A program made the translations under genes and the position numbers. DNA of 64,000 nt, from contig NZ_QKNX01000001.1 in the NCBI RefSeq assembly GCF_005239135.1, forward strand, positions 124,001-188,000. Direction: 5' to 3'. The stretch comes from Natronomonas salsuginis (lineage in GTDB: Archaea; Halobacteriota; Halobacteria; Halobacteriales; Haloarculaceae). The notes below the pieces were generated by a model. The model ran no database searches. It was not told the origin of the DNA and worked only from the letters and a program-made list of their open reading frames with translations. Of the stretch, positions 27,755 through 36,819 are shown one piece after another; the first letter of the stretch is position 1, and each line of letters opens with the position of its first letter.

Positions 27755-28819
27755 ATGGCACACGCGACCGAGCGATACGGGGACTGGCCGCTGAAACGAT
27801 TGATGACCGACGTCGTCGGTTCGGGGCACAAATCCGCCGACGACATGACTCGCGAACAGGCGTCCGAGGCGTTTCGCCGCATTCTCGACGGGGAACCGGA
27901 CCCGACGACGCTCGGCGCGTTCTGGCTCGCGAACCGTTGGAAGCGGAACACGCCAGAGGAGCTTGGCGCGTACGTCGACGTGATGGCCGACGGGATCGAC
28001 ATCGCCGAGCCGGCGTGTGATCCCGTCGACTGCGGGGCGAACTACGACGGAAAGGGCCGAACCGCGCTGCTCGGCGTCGCCTCGGGGCTCGTCGCCGCGG
28101 CGGCCGGGACCCCAGTTGTCGTTCACTCCGGTGACCGAGTACCGACGCAAAAGCAGGACGCCTACAAGCACGTCCTCGATGAACTCGGCATCAGGACCGA
28201 ACTGTCGCCAGACGAATCGGCCGAGATGACCGACGAGGTCGGATTCGGTTTCTACTACCAGCCGGAGTTCGCCCCCGAGATCGACGCGCTGTTCGATCGG
28301 CGCGATCAGATGGGCGTCCGGACGTTCGTCAACACGATCGAAACGCTCGCGAACCCCGCTTCGGCGTCCGTCCACCTCGGCTCATTTTATCATCTCCCGT
28401 ACGCGAAGCGAATCATCGACACGTTCGGCGCGTCGGAGACCGCCGACATCGAACGGATCGTCATGTTCCAAGGACTGGAGGGATACGACGACATCCGCCC
28501 CGGATCCACCAAAGTCGCCGTTTGGGATTGCGGCTCGGAGATCGATGACTTCGACATCGAGACTCCCGACTACGGCATGGACTTCGAAAGCGACGACCTC
28601 GGCGTCGACGACGTCGCAGTCGACTCCGCCGCGATCACCGAGGAGGTCCTTCGTGGCGATCGAGGAGACCAGTTCACGGATGCCGTCGCCGTCAACGCCG
28701 CGCTACGGATCTACGCCGCCGAGGACGTCGTCGACATCGCCGAGGGACTCGACGTGGCAAACGAGACGATCGAGTCGGGCGAACCAGCCGACCGCCTCGA
28801 CGAACTTCGAGCGTTCTAG
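27755..28819 (+). CDS. TrpD-like glycosyltransferase/phosphoribosyltransferase paralog
   Basis: A 354-residue protein with the anthranilate phosphoribosyltransferase fold: an N-terminal helical domain (about 1-80; DDMTREQASEAFRRILDGEPDPTTLGAFWLANR) and a C-terminal nucleoside-phosphorylase-like domain. The PRPP-binding signature GTGGD of TrpD is replaced by DCGANYDGKGRT (residues 92-103), and KHGNR by VHSGDRVPTQKQDA. It is therefore unlikely to make phosphoribosyl-anthranilate and is closer to TrpD2/YbiB-like proteins. A TATA-like TGTATTTTTCC precedes the ATG by 25-30 bases. Confidence 0.8.
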   Translation: MAHATERYGDWPLKRLMTDVVGSGHKSADDMTREQASEAFRRILDGEPDPTTLGAFWLANRWKRNTPEELGAYVDVMADGIDIAEPACDPVDCGANYDGKGRTALLGVASGLVAAAAGTPVVVHSGDRVPTQKQDAYKHVLDELGIRTELSPDESAEMTDEVGFGFYYQPEFAPEIDALFDRRDQMGVRTFVNTIETLANPASASVHLGSFYHLPYAKRIIDTFGASETADIERIVMFQGLEGYDDIRPGSTKVAVWDCGSEIDDFDIETPDYGMDFESDDLGVDDVAVDSAAITEEVLRGDRGDQFTDAVAVNAALRIYAAEDVVDIAEGLDVANETIESGEPADRLDELRAF

Positions 28820-28872
28820 TCGCTGTTGAGACGACGTCACGCCTTTCGAAGCGAGGACTCGATCCGGACCGT

Positions 28873-29166
28873 TCACCGAACGCGGAGCGAGTAGGCGATA
28901 ATCCCCAATCCGAAGAGCACGAACAGACTCTCCACGAGAACCCCGACGCCGAGTGCGATGTTCAGCAACTCGAACGTGAAGCCGGCGAGCAAGACCCCAA
29001 CGACGATCAACGCGAAGCCGACTGCGAGAAACGCGAGCGACCGATCGTACGTGCGCCGATACGCGCTGAACGCGAGATAGGTGACAAGACCCCCGACGAT
29101 GAGAATGAGCGTCTTTACCACCGCAATCGCGAGCTGAACTCCGATTCCTGTTGTCGTGTGTGCCAT
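28873..29166 (-). CDS. Small membrane protein paired with HTH regulator
   Basis: A 97-residue protein with three hydrophobic segments (VQLAIAVVKTLILIVGGLVTYLAF; LAFLAVGFALIVVGVLLAGF; ALGVGVLVESLFVLFGLGIIAY, each written as its approximate range). It resembles the haloarchaeal DUF7521 membrane family (from memory). Its start lies 3 bases after the stop of the HTH gene, a two-gene unit seen repeatedly in haloarchaea. Function unknown; possibly the membrane sensor for the regulator. Confidence 0.75.
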   Translation of the reverse strand: MAHTTTGIGVQLAIAVVKTLILIVGGLVTYLAFSAYRRTYDRSLAFLAVGFALIVVGVLLAGFTFELLNIALGVGVLVESLFVLFGLGIIAYSLRVR

Positions 29167-29168
29167 CT

Positions 29169-29546
29169 CTATAACTCCTTTCGCACTTTGGACCACATCT
29201 CGGCGAGCCGTTCGTCGGCCCGCCGAGCCGGTCGCTCGATTTCGATTTCGATCGCTCCCGCCTCGTTTCGAGACACGATGACCTCCTCAAAGTCGGGGGT
29301 GTATCGGTTGGCGTGGCTACCCTCCTCGCGGATCTCCGTTCCCTCCTGTACGAGCGTGGCTTCGACAAGCAGATCGAGCTTTCGGTACAGCGTCGATCGC
29401 GGGATTTCGCACCGTTCGAGGAGCGTGCTCGCCGTCCGTGGGTCCGTCAGTTCCGAGAGAATAGTTCGACAGTCCTCGTCGTACAACGCCTCCAACACGA
29501 CGTCGATGTCTGGGCCGTCGTCTTTGGCCAACGGATCCCGGACCAT
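29169..29546 (-). CDS. Winged-helix regulator (ArsR-like)
   Basis: A 125-residue regulator with an HTH at about residues 14-65 (VLEALYDEDCRTILSELTDPRTASTLLERCEIPRSTLYRKLDLL region) and a basic/acidic C-terminal half. The start at 29546 is supported by a TATA-like CGTTTAACG about 25 bases upstream. Divergent from the Tat cyclophilin gene and co-transcribed with the small membrane protein. Target unknown; autoregulation or response to membrane state is a guess. Confidence 0.8.
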   Translation of the reverse strand: MVRDPLAKDDGPDIDVVLEALYDEDCRTILSELTDPRTASTLLERCEIPRSTLYRKLDLLVEATLVQEGTEIREEGSHANRYTPDFEEVIVSRNEAGAIEIEIERPARRADERLAEMWSKVRKEL

Positions 29547-29642
29547 ACCAAAGGCTTCCACGTGTGGCGTTAAACGGCTGTGGGTTCGCTCTTGCGCCGA
29601 AACGATGGCCGCACTTTTGACCGCCGTCCGCGTACAGGGGTT

Positions 29643-30368
29643 ATGAGATGTACGCGTCGAGCGCTCGTGGGGGGTGGTGGTGCCGCCCTGAGCATTGCTA
29701 TCGCGGGCTGTCTCGGTCGAAATGACGACCGAATGACCGGTGACGGAACCGAAAGCCGGCAGTCTTTTCCAACCCCGACACCTGTCTCTAATATGAGCGA
29801 TCAGAGATCGGTTTCCGACCCCGACAATCCGACCGCAGCGATTCGAACGACCCACGGCGAGATCACCGTCGAACTGTTCGAGGGACGAGCGCCGCGTACG
29901 GTCGAGAACTTCATCGGCCTCGCGACGGGTGCCGACGACTACGACGGCACCGAGATCGCACCCGGAACCGGCGCGTGGGAAGACCCGGAATCCGGCGAAA
30001 AGCGGATCGATCCGCTCTACGACGGCGTTCCGTTCCACCGGATCATCGATGACTTCATGATCCAAGGCGGGGATCCGACGGGGACGGGCCGCGGCGGTCC
30101 GGGCTACCAGTTCGACGACGAGTTCCACGACGAGTTGACCCACGACAGCGCGGGGATCCTCTCGATGGCGAACTCCGGGCCGAACACGAACGGCAGCCAG
30201 TTCTTCATCACGCTCGGTGCCCAACCGCACCTCGACGGCCGACACGCCGTCTTCGGCCAGGTCGTCGACGGGATGGACGTCGTCGAAGAGATCGGCTCGC
30301 TCCCGACCGGCCGCAACGATGCGCCGCGAGAAGACGTCGAGATCGAAACGGTAAGCGTCGATCAGTAA
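29643..30368 (+). CDS. Exported cyclophilin-type peptidyl-prolyl isomerase
   Basis: A 241-residue PPIase with a Tat-like lipoprotein signal ([23 protein letters not shown], Cys23) and a short Thr/Ser-rich linker. The cyclophilin domain runs from about residue 65 ([24 protein letters not shown]) through [32 protein letters not shown] and [15 protein letters not shown]. Active-site Arg, Phe, Met and Gln residues are present. It folds proteins on the outer face of the membrane. Stop overlaps the convergent Nudix gene by 7 bases. Confidence 0.93.
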   Translation: MRCTRRALVGGGGAALSIAIAGCLGRNDDRMTGDGTESRQSFPTPTPVSNMSDQRSVSDPDNPTAAIRTTHGEITVELFEGRAPRTVENFIGLATGADDYDGTEIAPGTGAWEDPESGEKRIDPLYDGVPFHRIIDDFMIQGGDPTGTGRGGPGYQFDDEFHDELTHDSAGILSMANSGPNTNGSQFFITLGAQPHLDGRHAVFGQVVDGMDVVEEIGSLPTGRNDAPREDVEIETVSVDQ

Positions 30369-30925
30369 TCGCCGGACGATCCGGCTCGGAGGGCGTACTG
30401 AAGCACGGCCAGCGCCGATCGGCCATCGCGCAATTCTCCGCTTTCGGCTTGCGCTGTTAGTTCTTCGAACCTCGTGGTCTCGACGGCGATCGATTCGTTG
30501 TGATCCAGCTGCTGTTCCCCGTTGGGGACGCAGCCGTGGGCGACGACGTAGTGATACGTCGAGTCGAAGAGGCCGTTCGCGGGCTCGAACGTCGCCAGCC
30601 GTTCGACGCGATCCGCCTCGTAGCCGGTCTCCTCGGCCAGTTCTCGACGAGCCGCGGCTGGAACGTTATCATCCTCGTCTTCGAGCCCGCCCGCCGGAAG
30701 CCCGTAGTTGATCCGTCCGACCGCGTGTCGCCACTCGTGGATGACGACGACGTCTCCGTCCTCGGTGAACGGTAAGATCACGACTGACGGCGGTTCCGTC
30801 ACGTAGTGAAAGTCAGTCTCGGTTCCGTCGGGAAGGCGAACGTCGTCACGAACGACGTCGAACCCGGGACACTCGTAGTCGGTCGCCGAGTCCAGCGTCC
30901 GCCACGCGAGATCCGTCTCGTTCAT
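30362..30925 (-). CDS. Nudix hydrolase (ADP-ribose pyrophosphatase-like)
   Basis: A 187-residue Nudix enzyme. The Nudix box reads [23 protein letters not shown]. The first Glu of GX5E is an Asp here, while the metal-binding REL-EE part is intact. The upstream [22 protein letters not shown] resembles the QYR/E-R substrate region of ADP-ribose pyrophosphatases. It probably hydrolyses ADP-ribose or another nucleoside diphosphate compound. Convergent overlap with the cyclophilin gene. Confidence 0.9.
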   Translation of the reverse strand: MNETDLAWRTLDSATDYECPGFDVVRDDVRLPDGTETDFHYVTEPPSVVILPFTEDGDVVVIHEWRHAVGRINYGLPAGGLEDEDDNVPAAARRELAEETGYEADRVERLATFEPANGLFDSTYHYVVAHGCVPNGEQQLDHNESIAVETTRFEELTAQAESGELRDGRSALAVLQYALRAGSSGDY

Positions 30926-31132
30926 GAGAGACGATCCGGCCGGGAGGATCAAAACGGTGTCTACCCGCTTCGTTGGCGAACAGGTGGGGCGTCCGCTCGA
31001 CCATCCGACGACGACGCTCCACGCATTCACCTCGATCGCCGCCGGGCGTTCATCACGCCACGCGCGGTCTGGTCGCGTCTCCGTATATAAACTGTCGCGT
31101 CGGTGACTCCACCGTTCTTCCTGGTGTTACTT

Positions 31133-31462
31133 TTAAACCCACTCAAAATAGCGGTCGTAGTGATTCGCACAGCCTGGGTTGAACGCCGCAGCGCACGTTG
31201 GACACGCTTCGACACTCATATACTCCGCTCCCGTGAGCGTCGCTCCACAGACGCCGCAGTATGCTGCCGGTTCGCCCCGTCGATCTGCTGGCCACGGTTC
31301 GGCCTCGTGATCGGCGAGTTCCGCGTGGCACCTATGGCAGGCGTAGTATCTCTCACAGCAACCGAACCTGAGCGCGACGATGTCACGCTCGGTCCCGTAG
31401 TGATCGCACCTGCTTTCGGCGTCAGTAGCCACGCCGAGTACGTCCACGTCCCCGTGAGTCAC
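31133..31462 (-). CDS. CHY zinc finger protein
   Basis: A 109-residue zinc-binding protein of the CHY family. The Cys/His pattern is CDHYGTERDIVALRFGCC, YYACHRCHAEL, DHEAEPWP, YCGVCGATL, ACPTCAAAFNPGCANHY, enough for about three zinc ions. The start codon is a GTG at 31462 with a TATA-like ATTATAAGC about 25-30 bases upstream, suggesting a leaderless GTG start. The eukaryotic relative (Hot13/RCHY1 N-domain) acts in redox or ubiquitin pathways; the archaeal role is unknown. Confidence 0.88.
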   Translation of the reverse strand: MTHGDVDVLGVATDAESRCDHYGTERDIVALRFGCCERYYACHRCHAELADHEAEPWPADRRGEPAAYCGVCGATLTGAEYMSVEACPTCAAAFNPGCANHYDRYFEWV

Positions 31463-31519
31463 AATGGAACGTAGGCGTTCTCGTTGCTTATAATTCCGGG
31501 GCGCGCCCCGATCACATCG

Positions 31520-32491
31520 CTACGGACCCAACACCACCTTTCCGCTCGATTCTCTCGATTCGATAAGCCGGTGGGCGTCGGCCGCGTCGGTCAGCTCGAA
31601 CACGTGGCCGACACGCACTTCGAGGATACCGGCGGCGAGGAGGTTCGTGAGCTCCGGTACCGCTCCCAGTACCTTCATCGGCTGCTGTTCTATCGCCCGT
31701 CCGAGGTGGTAGCCGATGACCCGCTTGTTGCCGAAGAGCAAATCCGTGGTGTTCGGGCGGCCGGGCGTCCCCGACGCCGCACCGAACGAGACCATCCGCC
31801 CGAACGATTTCAGCGCGTCGAGGCTCTCGTCGCTGGTTTCACCGCCGATCCCGTCCAGCACCAGATCGACGCCCTCGCCGTCCGTGAGCTCGTCGACGCG
31901 TTCGGTGAACGACTCGTCTATGTATCTGATTCCGTGGTCCATCCCGAGGTCAGCGGCCATCGTCAACTTCTCGTCGGTCGAGGCGGTCCCGATCACCGTC
32001 GCTCCGGCCTCGTCAGCGAGTTGAACGGCTGCACTGCCGACCCCGCCCGCGGCCGCGTGGATCAACACGGTCTCGTCGCCCTCGAGTTCGCCCCACTCGT
32101 GCAGGCAGTTGTGTGCCGTGAGCCACTGGACCGGGAATCCGGCCGCCTCCTCGAAACTCAGTCCGTCCGGAATCTCGAGGAGACCGCGCGCATCGGCGAT
32201 CGCATATTCGGCGTACCCCCCGCCGTTGACGAGCGAAACGACCTTTTCTCCCGGCTCTCGGTTGACGCCGCCGCCCACCTCGGCGATGGTTCCTGCGACC
32301 TCCATGCCCGGCGTGTATGGGGGTTCGGGCCCGCCGTGGTAGTGCCCTCGCCGCTGCATGATGTCGGCGAAGTTGACGCCCGCCGCTTCGACCTCGATGA
32401 GGACCTGCCCCTCACGTGGCTCCGGGCGGCCTCTCTCCTTGATGGTTAACACGTCCGCGTCGCCGTACTGTGTGACTGTGAGCGCTTTCAT
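31520..32491 (-). CDS. Quinone oxidoreductase / zinc-independent MDR
   Basis: A 323-residue NADPH:quinone reductase-like enzyme of the MDR superfamily. It has GroES-like N-domain residues (AAGVNFADIMQRRGHY, PGMEVAGTI), the nucleotide motif HAAAGGVGSAAVQLA and a C-terminal QQPMKVLGAVPELTNLLAAG. No zinc-binding Cys cluster is present, as expected for the QOR branch. It probably reduces quinones or alkenals using NADPH. Confidence 0.93.
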   Translation of the reverse strand: MKALTVTQYGDADVLTIKERGRPEPREGQVLIEVEAAGVNFADIMQRRGHYHGGPEPPYTPGMEVAGTIAEVGGGVNREPGEKVVSLVNGGGYAEYAIADARGLLEIPDGLSFEEAAGFPVQWLTAHNCLHEWGELEGDETVLIHAAAGGVGSAAVQLADEAGATVIGTASTDEKLTMAADLGMDHGIRYIDESFTERVDELTDGEGVDLVLDGIGGETSDESLDALKSFGRMVSFGAASGTPGRPNTTDLLFGNKRVIGYHLGRAIEQQPMKVLGAVPELTNLLAAGILEVRVGHVFELTDAADAHRLIESRESSGKVVLGP

Positions 32492-32646
32492 CCTTCCGTA
32501 CCCTTAATTGACGGACGGCATTAATTTCGGGGGTGGCTCGTTCTTGCCGATTGTCCCCGTCCGGCGGCTCCGAGCGCTATCCGTCACGCTCCGATGGCCC
32601 GTGGCTCGCGGATACATTTATACGGGACGCGTCACCCGGTTTGTGT

Positions 32647-34068
32647 ATGTCCTACGACTGCTCGTTTCTCGAAGACCTCTCGATCGACGGGACGGTTTCG
32701 TTCGAACCGTCGGCGCTGAACAATCACGCGACCGATTGGCTGACTGAAGCGACCGGCGAGGGGGTTACGCCGGACGCGGTCGTGTGGCCCGAGTCGACGG
32801 CGGACGTCTCGACGATTCTCAGCGCTGCGAACGAGAGGGACGTTCCCGTGACGCCGTACGCCGCCGGCACGTCTCTCGAGGGGAACCCGGTACCGCTGTT
32901 CAAGGGGATCAGCATGGATATGACGAAGATGAACGCCGTGTTGGAGGTCCGCCCCGACGACTTCCAGATCGACGTCGAACCCGGGGTGATGGGGAACGTG
33001 ATAAACGAGGCCGTTGAGGAGCACGGCATGTTCTTCCCGCCGATGCCCTCGTCGGCGGACCTCTCGACGATCGGCGGGATGATAGTCAACGATGCGTCCG
33101 GAAAAAAGACCGTGAAGTACGGAGAAGTCGCCGATTGGGTACTGGAACTCGAAGTCGTGCTCGCCGACGGTAGTGTCGTCGAACTCGGGAGCAACGCCGT
33201 CAAGACGTCCTCCGGCTACAATCTGAAAGACCTCATCGTCGGAAGCGAAGGCACACTGGGCGTCGTCACGCGCTCGACGCTCGAACTCGAAGGGCTCCCC
33301 GAACAGATCAAGGGCGGTCGTGCGGTCTTCGAATCGATGGATGATGCCGTCGCGGCAGTCTTCGACACCGTTCGATCCGGCGTCGACACCGCGAAGATCG
33401 AACTCATCGATTCACTGGCCGCCGAGATGGCGAACGACTACCTCGACGCGGGACTCCCGGACGGCTCGATGATCTTCTTCGAGTTTCACGCGAACCACGG
33501 GATCGACGAGGAGATCGAGTTCTTCCGATCGGTGATCGAGTCCCACGGCGTCGTGGAGTTCGAGACTTCGAGCGACGAACGTATGGACGAACTGTGGCGC
33601 GCCAGGGATGATCTCGCGTTTGCGGTCCAACAGTACGACCCGGACCTCTCGCCCCGTCATCCCGGCGACGTGACCGTTCCGATAAGCAAGTATCCGGAGA
33701 TCATCCGGTTCGCGAAGGATCTCGCCGACGAACGTGAGATCCTGTTCCCCTGTTTCGGTCACGCCGGCGATGGAAACGTCCACTACACGGCGCTCGTCGA
33801 CCCGGACGACGAGGAGATGATTCACACCGCAGAGGAGATCTACGACGCGGTCGTCGAACGCGCCCTCGAATACGGCGGGACCGCGACCGGCGAACACGGG
33901 ATCGGGATGGGAAAACGCCGATTCCTCGAGGCCGAACACGGCGAGATCGGCGTCGAGATGATGCGGAAAATAAAGGCCGCGTTCGATCCCAACGATGTTC
34001 TCAATCCCGGAAAGGTGTTTCCCGAGACGGATGAGGACGGTGTCAGGGTTCGGTTGTCAGACGACTGA
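32647..34068 (+). CDS. FAD-binding oxidoreductase (GlcD/D-lactate dehydrogenase type)
   Basis: A 473-residue flavoprotein. The FAD_binding_4 domain (about 40-180) has VTPYAAGTSLEGN and TIGGMIVNDASGKKTVKYGEV. The C-terminal FAD-oxidase domain has FGHAGDGNVHYTALVDP and GEHGIGMGKRRF. It oxidises a 2-hydroxy acid such as glycolate or D-lactate. No FeS partner (GlcE/F or a Cys-rich domain) is adjacent, so the electron acceptor is unclear. A TATA-like ATTTATAC about 27 bases before the ATG suggests a leaderless mRNA. Confidence 0.92.
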   Translation: MSYDCSFLEDLSIDGTVSFEPSALNNHATDWLTEATGEGVTPDAVVWPESTADVSTILSAANERDVPVTPYAAGTSLEGNPVPLFKGISMDMTKMNAVLEVRPDDFQIDVEPGVMGNVINEAVEEHGMFFPPMPSSADLSTIGGMIVNDASGKKTVKYGEVADWVLELEVVLADGSVVELGSNAVKTSSGYNLKDLIVGSEGTLGVVTRSTLELEGLPEQIKGGRAVFESMDDAVAAVFDTVRSGVDTAKIELIDSLAAEMANDYLDAGLPDGSMIFFEFHANHGIDEEIEFFRSVIESHGVVEFETSSDERMDELWRARDDLAFAVQQYDPDLSPRHPGDVTVPISKYPEIIRFAKDLADEREILFPCFGHAGDGNVHYTALVDPDDEEMIHTAEEIYDAVVERALEYGGTATGEHGIGMGKRRFLEAEHGEIGVEMMRKIKAAFDPNDVLNPGKVFPETDEDGVRVRLSDD

Positions 34069-34102
34069 TCGTGCGCGTCGAGGGATCGTGGCTCATCGAT
34101 GT

Positions 34103-34852
34103 TCAAATCGATTCTTCGATACGGGGAAGGGTTTCAGTTACATCGGAGCGAGAATCGAATGCGGCCCGTCCGGACAGCTCCGTTCGGTCGAGGTTGACGA
34201 TACAGAGCGTCCCACCGTTTTCGTGGGCGCGTCGCGGCAACGACGCGGCCGGCTCGACCGTGAGCGACGACCCGATGGCGAGAAAGACATCGGCGGACCG
34301 AGCGGCCGATTGGGCTCGAAACAGTTCGTGTTCCGGCAGTCGTTCGCCGAAGAGGACCACGTCCGGTTTGAGCACGTCACCGCAGCGCTCACAGGTCGGT
34401 GGCGTCTCGCCGTCACGGACTCGATCCATGATCGGATCGACGCTAAACCGGCGTTCACAGCCGGTACAGACGACCCGCTGGCCGTTCCCGTGGATCTCGA
34501 TCGGATCCTCGCTCCCGGCTTCCTGATGCAGGCCGTCGACGTTTTGAGTGATGAGCGTCCCCAGATGGCCGTCGGCTTCGAGCCCCGCGAGCGCCTCGTG
34601 AGCGGCGTTTGGCTCGACGTCGCCGCCGAACGCCTCCTCGATCATTCTTACGCGTTCGCGCCAAAACCCTTCGGGGTCAGTTCGGAACCGAGAGATGTGG
34701 AAATCGTTCGGATCGTACTCGTTCCAGATCCCGTCCTCGGATCTGAAATCGGGGATTCCCGATGCGGTCGAGACGCCCGCACCGGTCATCGCGACGACCG
34801 AGTCCGCGGTGCGGATCGCCTCGACGACGGGCGCGAGTTCATCGCGATCCAT
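34103..34852 (-). CDS. Sir2-family NAD-dependent protein deacylase
   Basis: A 249-residue sirtuin, normal prokaryotic length. NAD motifs are MTGAGVSTASGIPDFRSEDG and ITQNVDGLHQEAG. The catalytic His is in IEIHGNGQ, and the structural zinc ligands are CTGCERRF and CERCGD. KPDVVLFGE and GSSLTVEPAASLP follow. It removes acetyl groups from lysines, for example of Alba or acetyl-CoA synthetase in other archaea. The start at 34852 (MDRDELAP) fits the family; the upstream in-frame extension belongs to the intergenic and cupin shadow. Confidence 0.94.
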   Translation of the reverse strand: MDRDELAPVVEAIRTADSVVAMTGAGVSTASGIPDFRSEDGIWNEYDPNDFHISRFRTDPEGFWRERVRMIEEAFGGDVEPNAAHEALAGLEADGHLGTLITQNVDGLHQEAGSEDPIEIHGNGQRVVCTGCERRFSVDPIMDRVRDGETPPTCERCGDVLKPDVVLFGERLPEHELFRAQSAARSADVFLAIGSSLTVEPAASLPRRAHENGGTLCIVNLDRTELSGRAAFDSRSDVTETLPRIEESI

Positions 34853-34981
34853 GTTCGTACTGTGCCGCCCGAGATAAAAATGCCTGCGGCGCTCCTCGTG
34901 CCACCCATCTGTCTCCGATGCCATCATCGAGGTCCAGTGACACGTACATTTTAGTTCGCGCTTTTCGTGCGTGAAGGTGTC

Positions 34982-35383
34982 ATGGACTACAACGTACTCG
35001 ATCTCGATGACATTCCGTTGAAGGACCTCTCCGAAATCGACGAGGTGCCGCCGGATCTCGACATTCGTCCCATCGGTGAACAGCTCGGGCTGTCGGAGAT
35101 GCGGGCGACCGTCTGGTACTTCGAGCCCGGTGAGGAGATCCAGTATCACGCCCACAGCGAACAGGAGGAGCTGTACTTCGTCCTTGAGGGTGAGTTCTCG
35201 CTGAAGCTCGGACGATCGGGCGACACCGAGTACGTCGACGCCGATCCCGGGACCTTCTGGGTCGCGGAACCGAAGGTCGGACACGGGCATCGAAACGTCA
35301 GCGACGAGCGCGGCGTTGTCCTCTCGATCGGTGCGCCCCCAGTCGACGATCCCGGCTTGGACCCCCACGATATCGACGACTGA
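34982..35383 (+). CDS. Cupin-domain protein
   Basis: A 133-residue single cupin. Motif 1 is GEEIQYHAHSEQEELYFVLEGEFSLKLG, with two His and Glu metal ligands. Motif 2 is PGTFWVAEPKVGHGHRN, with the third His. It therefore probably binds a metal ion. The function could be enzymatic or ligand sensing; substrate unknown. It ends 8 bases before the convergent glutaredoxin. Confidence 0.87.
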   Translation: MDYNVLDLDDIPLKDLSEIDEVPPDLDIRPIGEQLGLSEMRATVWYFEPGEEIQYHAHSEQEELYFVLEGEFSLKLGRSGDTEYVDADPGTFWVAEPKVGHGHRNVSDERGVVLSIGAPPVDDPGLDPHDIDD

Positions 35384-35390
35384 ATCGGCG

Positions 35391-35666
35391 TCAGCCCTCG
35401 ATCTCGACGGCGTCCCGCGACGCCGCGTCGCCGTACGTCGTCCGTAGATATTCGATGATTCGGGCCGATTGGCTCATGGAGATGCCGTACTCGTCGTCGA
35501 CGAGCACCGGTACCTGTCGTTGACCCGTGACCGATTTCACCTCGTCGCGCTTCGAGTGGAGTCCCTCGACCCAGATGCTATCGAACTCGACGCCCAACTC
35601 GTCGAGTTCGTCGACGACGTACTCGCAGTACGGACAGCCCTCCAGCCGATACAGCGTGACGGTCAT
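35391..35666 (-). CDS. Glutaredoxin-like protein
   Basis: A 91-residue thioredoxin-fold protein with the dithiol motif GCPYC (Cys11 and Cys14), cis-Pro in RQVPVLVDD and a C-terminal SARIIEYL helix as in GST-N/glutaredoxin proteins. Haloarchaea lack glutathione and use gamma-glutamylcysteine, so it probably works with that thiol (established for the group, not seen here). Confidence 0.9.
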   Translation of the reverse strand: MTVTLYRLEGCPYCEYVVDELDELGVEFDSIWVEGLHSKRDEVKSVTGQRQVPVLVDDEYGISMSQSARIIEYLRTTYGDAASRDAVEIEG

Positions 35667-35767
35667 ACTCCTCGGTACGCGCCGAGAAGCAAAAAATCAC
35701 GCCAACGTCTGCGGTGGTAGACTGCCCCGAGCGACATGCCCAAACGGTACCGGGACGTACGTCGATC

Positions 35768-36058
35768 ATGACGTATCCGGTCACATACTACTGTCCCCGC
35801 TGTGAGACGGTCGTCGAACTGCCACGCGACGGATATCTCGCGGATAAATCGGTCACCCCGCATCCGTTGGATGGGTGGACGTACGTCTCGGTCGATGAGG
35901 ACTACGAATCCGACGAGGCCGAGGGCGTTCGATTCGTCTGCGGGAGCGATGGCTCGGCGCGGGACCCGGACGCCGAGGGCTGCGGACGGCCGTTCTTTCT
36001 CTCCTTCGTCAGACGGGGGACGACGGAGGCCGGCTCGGCTATCGACGTCAGCCGGTAG
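35768..36058 (+). CDS. Small zinc-ribbon-like protein
   Basis: A 96-residue protein with CPRC near the N-terminus (TYYCPRCETVVELPRDGYLADKSVT, written in part) and a second pair C-x13-C (VRFVCGSDG ... EGCGRPF), forming a possible four-Cys metal site. Haloarchaea carry many such small proteins. Two TATA-like candidates are weak. No family name assigned. Confidence 0.7.
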   Translation: MTYPVTYYCPRCETVVELPRDGYLADKSVTPHPLDGWTYVSVDEDYESDEAEGVRFVCGSDGSARDPDAEGCGRPFFLSFVRRGTTEAGSAIDVSR

Positions 36059-36126
36059 CGGCGTCTCGGTCGCGTCCGACTGCGCTCTAGCCCCGTGATT
36101 AAGTGGCCCCAGCTTGACCGTTTGGT

Positions 36127-36603
36127 ATGACGCCAGCTGTCGAGGAGACTGCTCCGGACTTCGAAGCACTGCTGTGCAACGGCGAGACGTTTCGGCCGGC
36201 TGCGCTATCGGAGTCCGTCGGGAATGTAGGCTGCGTGCTTGTCTTCGACGGGTTCGTCTTTTCGGCCATCGCGCGGAACTGGTGGACGCGATACACCACC
36301 CGCGGGTGGGACGCGCTCGACGGCGTTCCGGTCTACGGAGTCGTTCGCGACGGTCCCTACTCTATCAACGAATTCATCCGGCAACTCGACAGCCCGTTCG
36401 CCCTCTTTTCGGACCTCAACGGCGACGTCGCCGACGCGTACGAACTGCTCGTCGAACGCGACGGGATGGCCGGGACGAAAACCCCGAGGCGCGCGGTGTT
36501 CGTCCTCGACGATGACCGCGTCGTCCGGCACGCGTGGACGACTGAGAAGTGGATTGGGCCGGTCCCGATCGACGAGATCGAAGCCGCGATCGACGAGCTG
36601 TAA
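36127..36603 (+). CDS. Peroxiredoxin-like protein lacking the catalytic Cys
   Basis: A 158-residue thioredoxin-fold protein of the AhpC/TSA type: ETAPDFEALLCNGE at the N-terminus, VYGVVRDGPYSINEFI and PFALFSDLNGDVADAYELL in the middle, then RRAVFVLDDDRVVRHAW. Where active peroxiredoxins have P-x3-T-x2-C, this protein reads FDGFVFSAIARNWW, with no Cys. Its only cysteines are Cys17 and Cys36, outside the active-site helix. It therefore cannot act as a normal peroxidase; a chaperone or sensor role is possible. Confidence 0.8.
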   Translation: MTPAVEETAPDFEALLCNGETFRPAALSESVGNVGCVLVFDGFVFSAIARNWWTRYTTRGWDALDGVPVYGVVRDGPYSINEFIRQLDSPFALFSDLNGDVADAYELLVERDGMAGTKTPRRAVFVLDDDRVVRHAWTTEKWIGPVPIDEIEAAIDEL

Positions 36604-36819
36604 CGCCGGACGCCACGACGGCGAGAACAGTGGGTCAACCACCGGTGACAGAGTGATGGATCTCCGACGGTTGCGAGCAGGCGATCCAGATGCGACCGGC
36701 GGACGTGGATCGCGGACGCGATTGCATCACACTACGGCCTTGGCGAGCCGCCGGCAACGGAGCAGCGCACGGGTCGGTGTGGATCCCTCCTCGTATATAA
36801 ATCGCCCGCCGGTCGGCGC
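36604..36819. other. Gene-free stretch after redoxin gene
   Basis: About 216 bases with no credible gene. A TATA-like TATATAAATC at about 36794 points toward no obvious start codon, and lies just past the end of the decayed LLM gene on the opposite strand. No inverted repeats or RNA genes were recognised. Confidence 0.5.
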
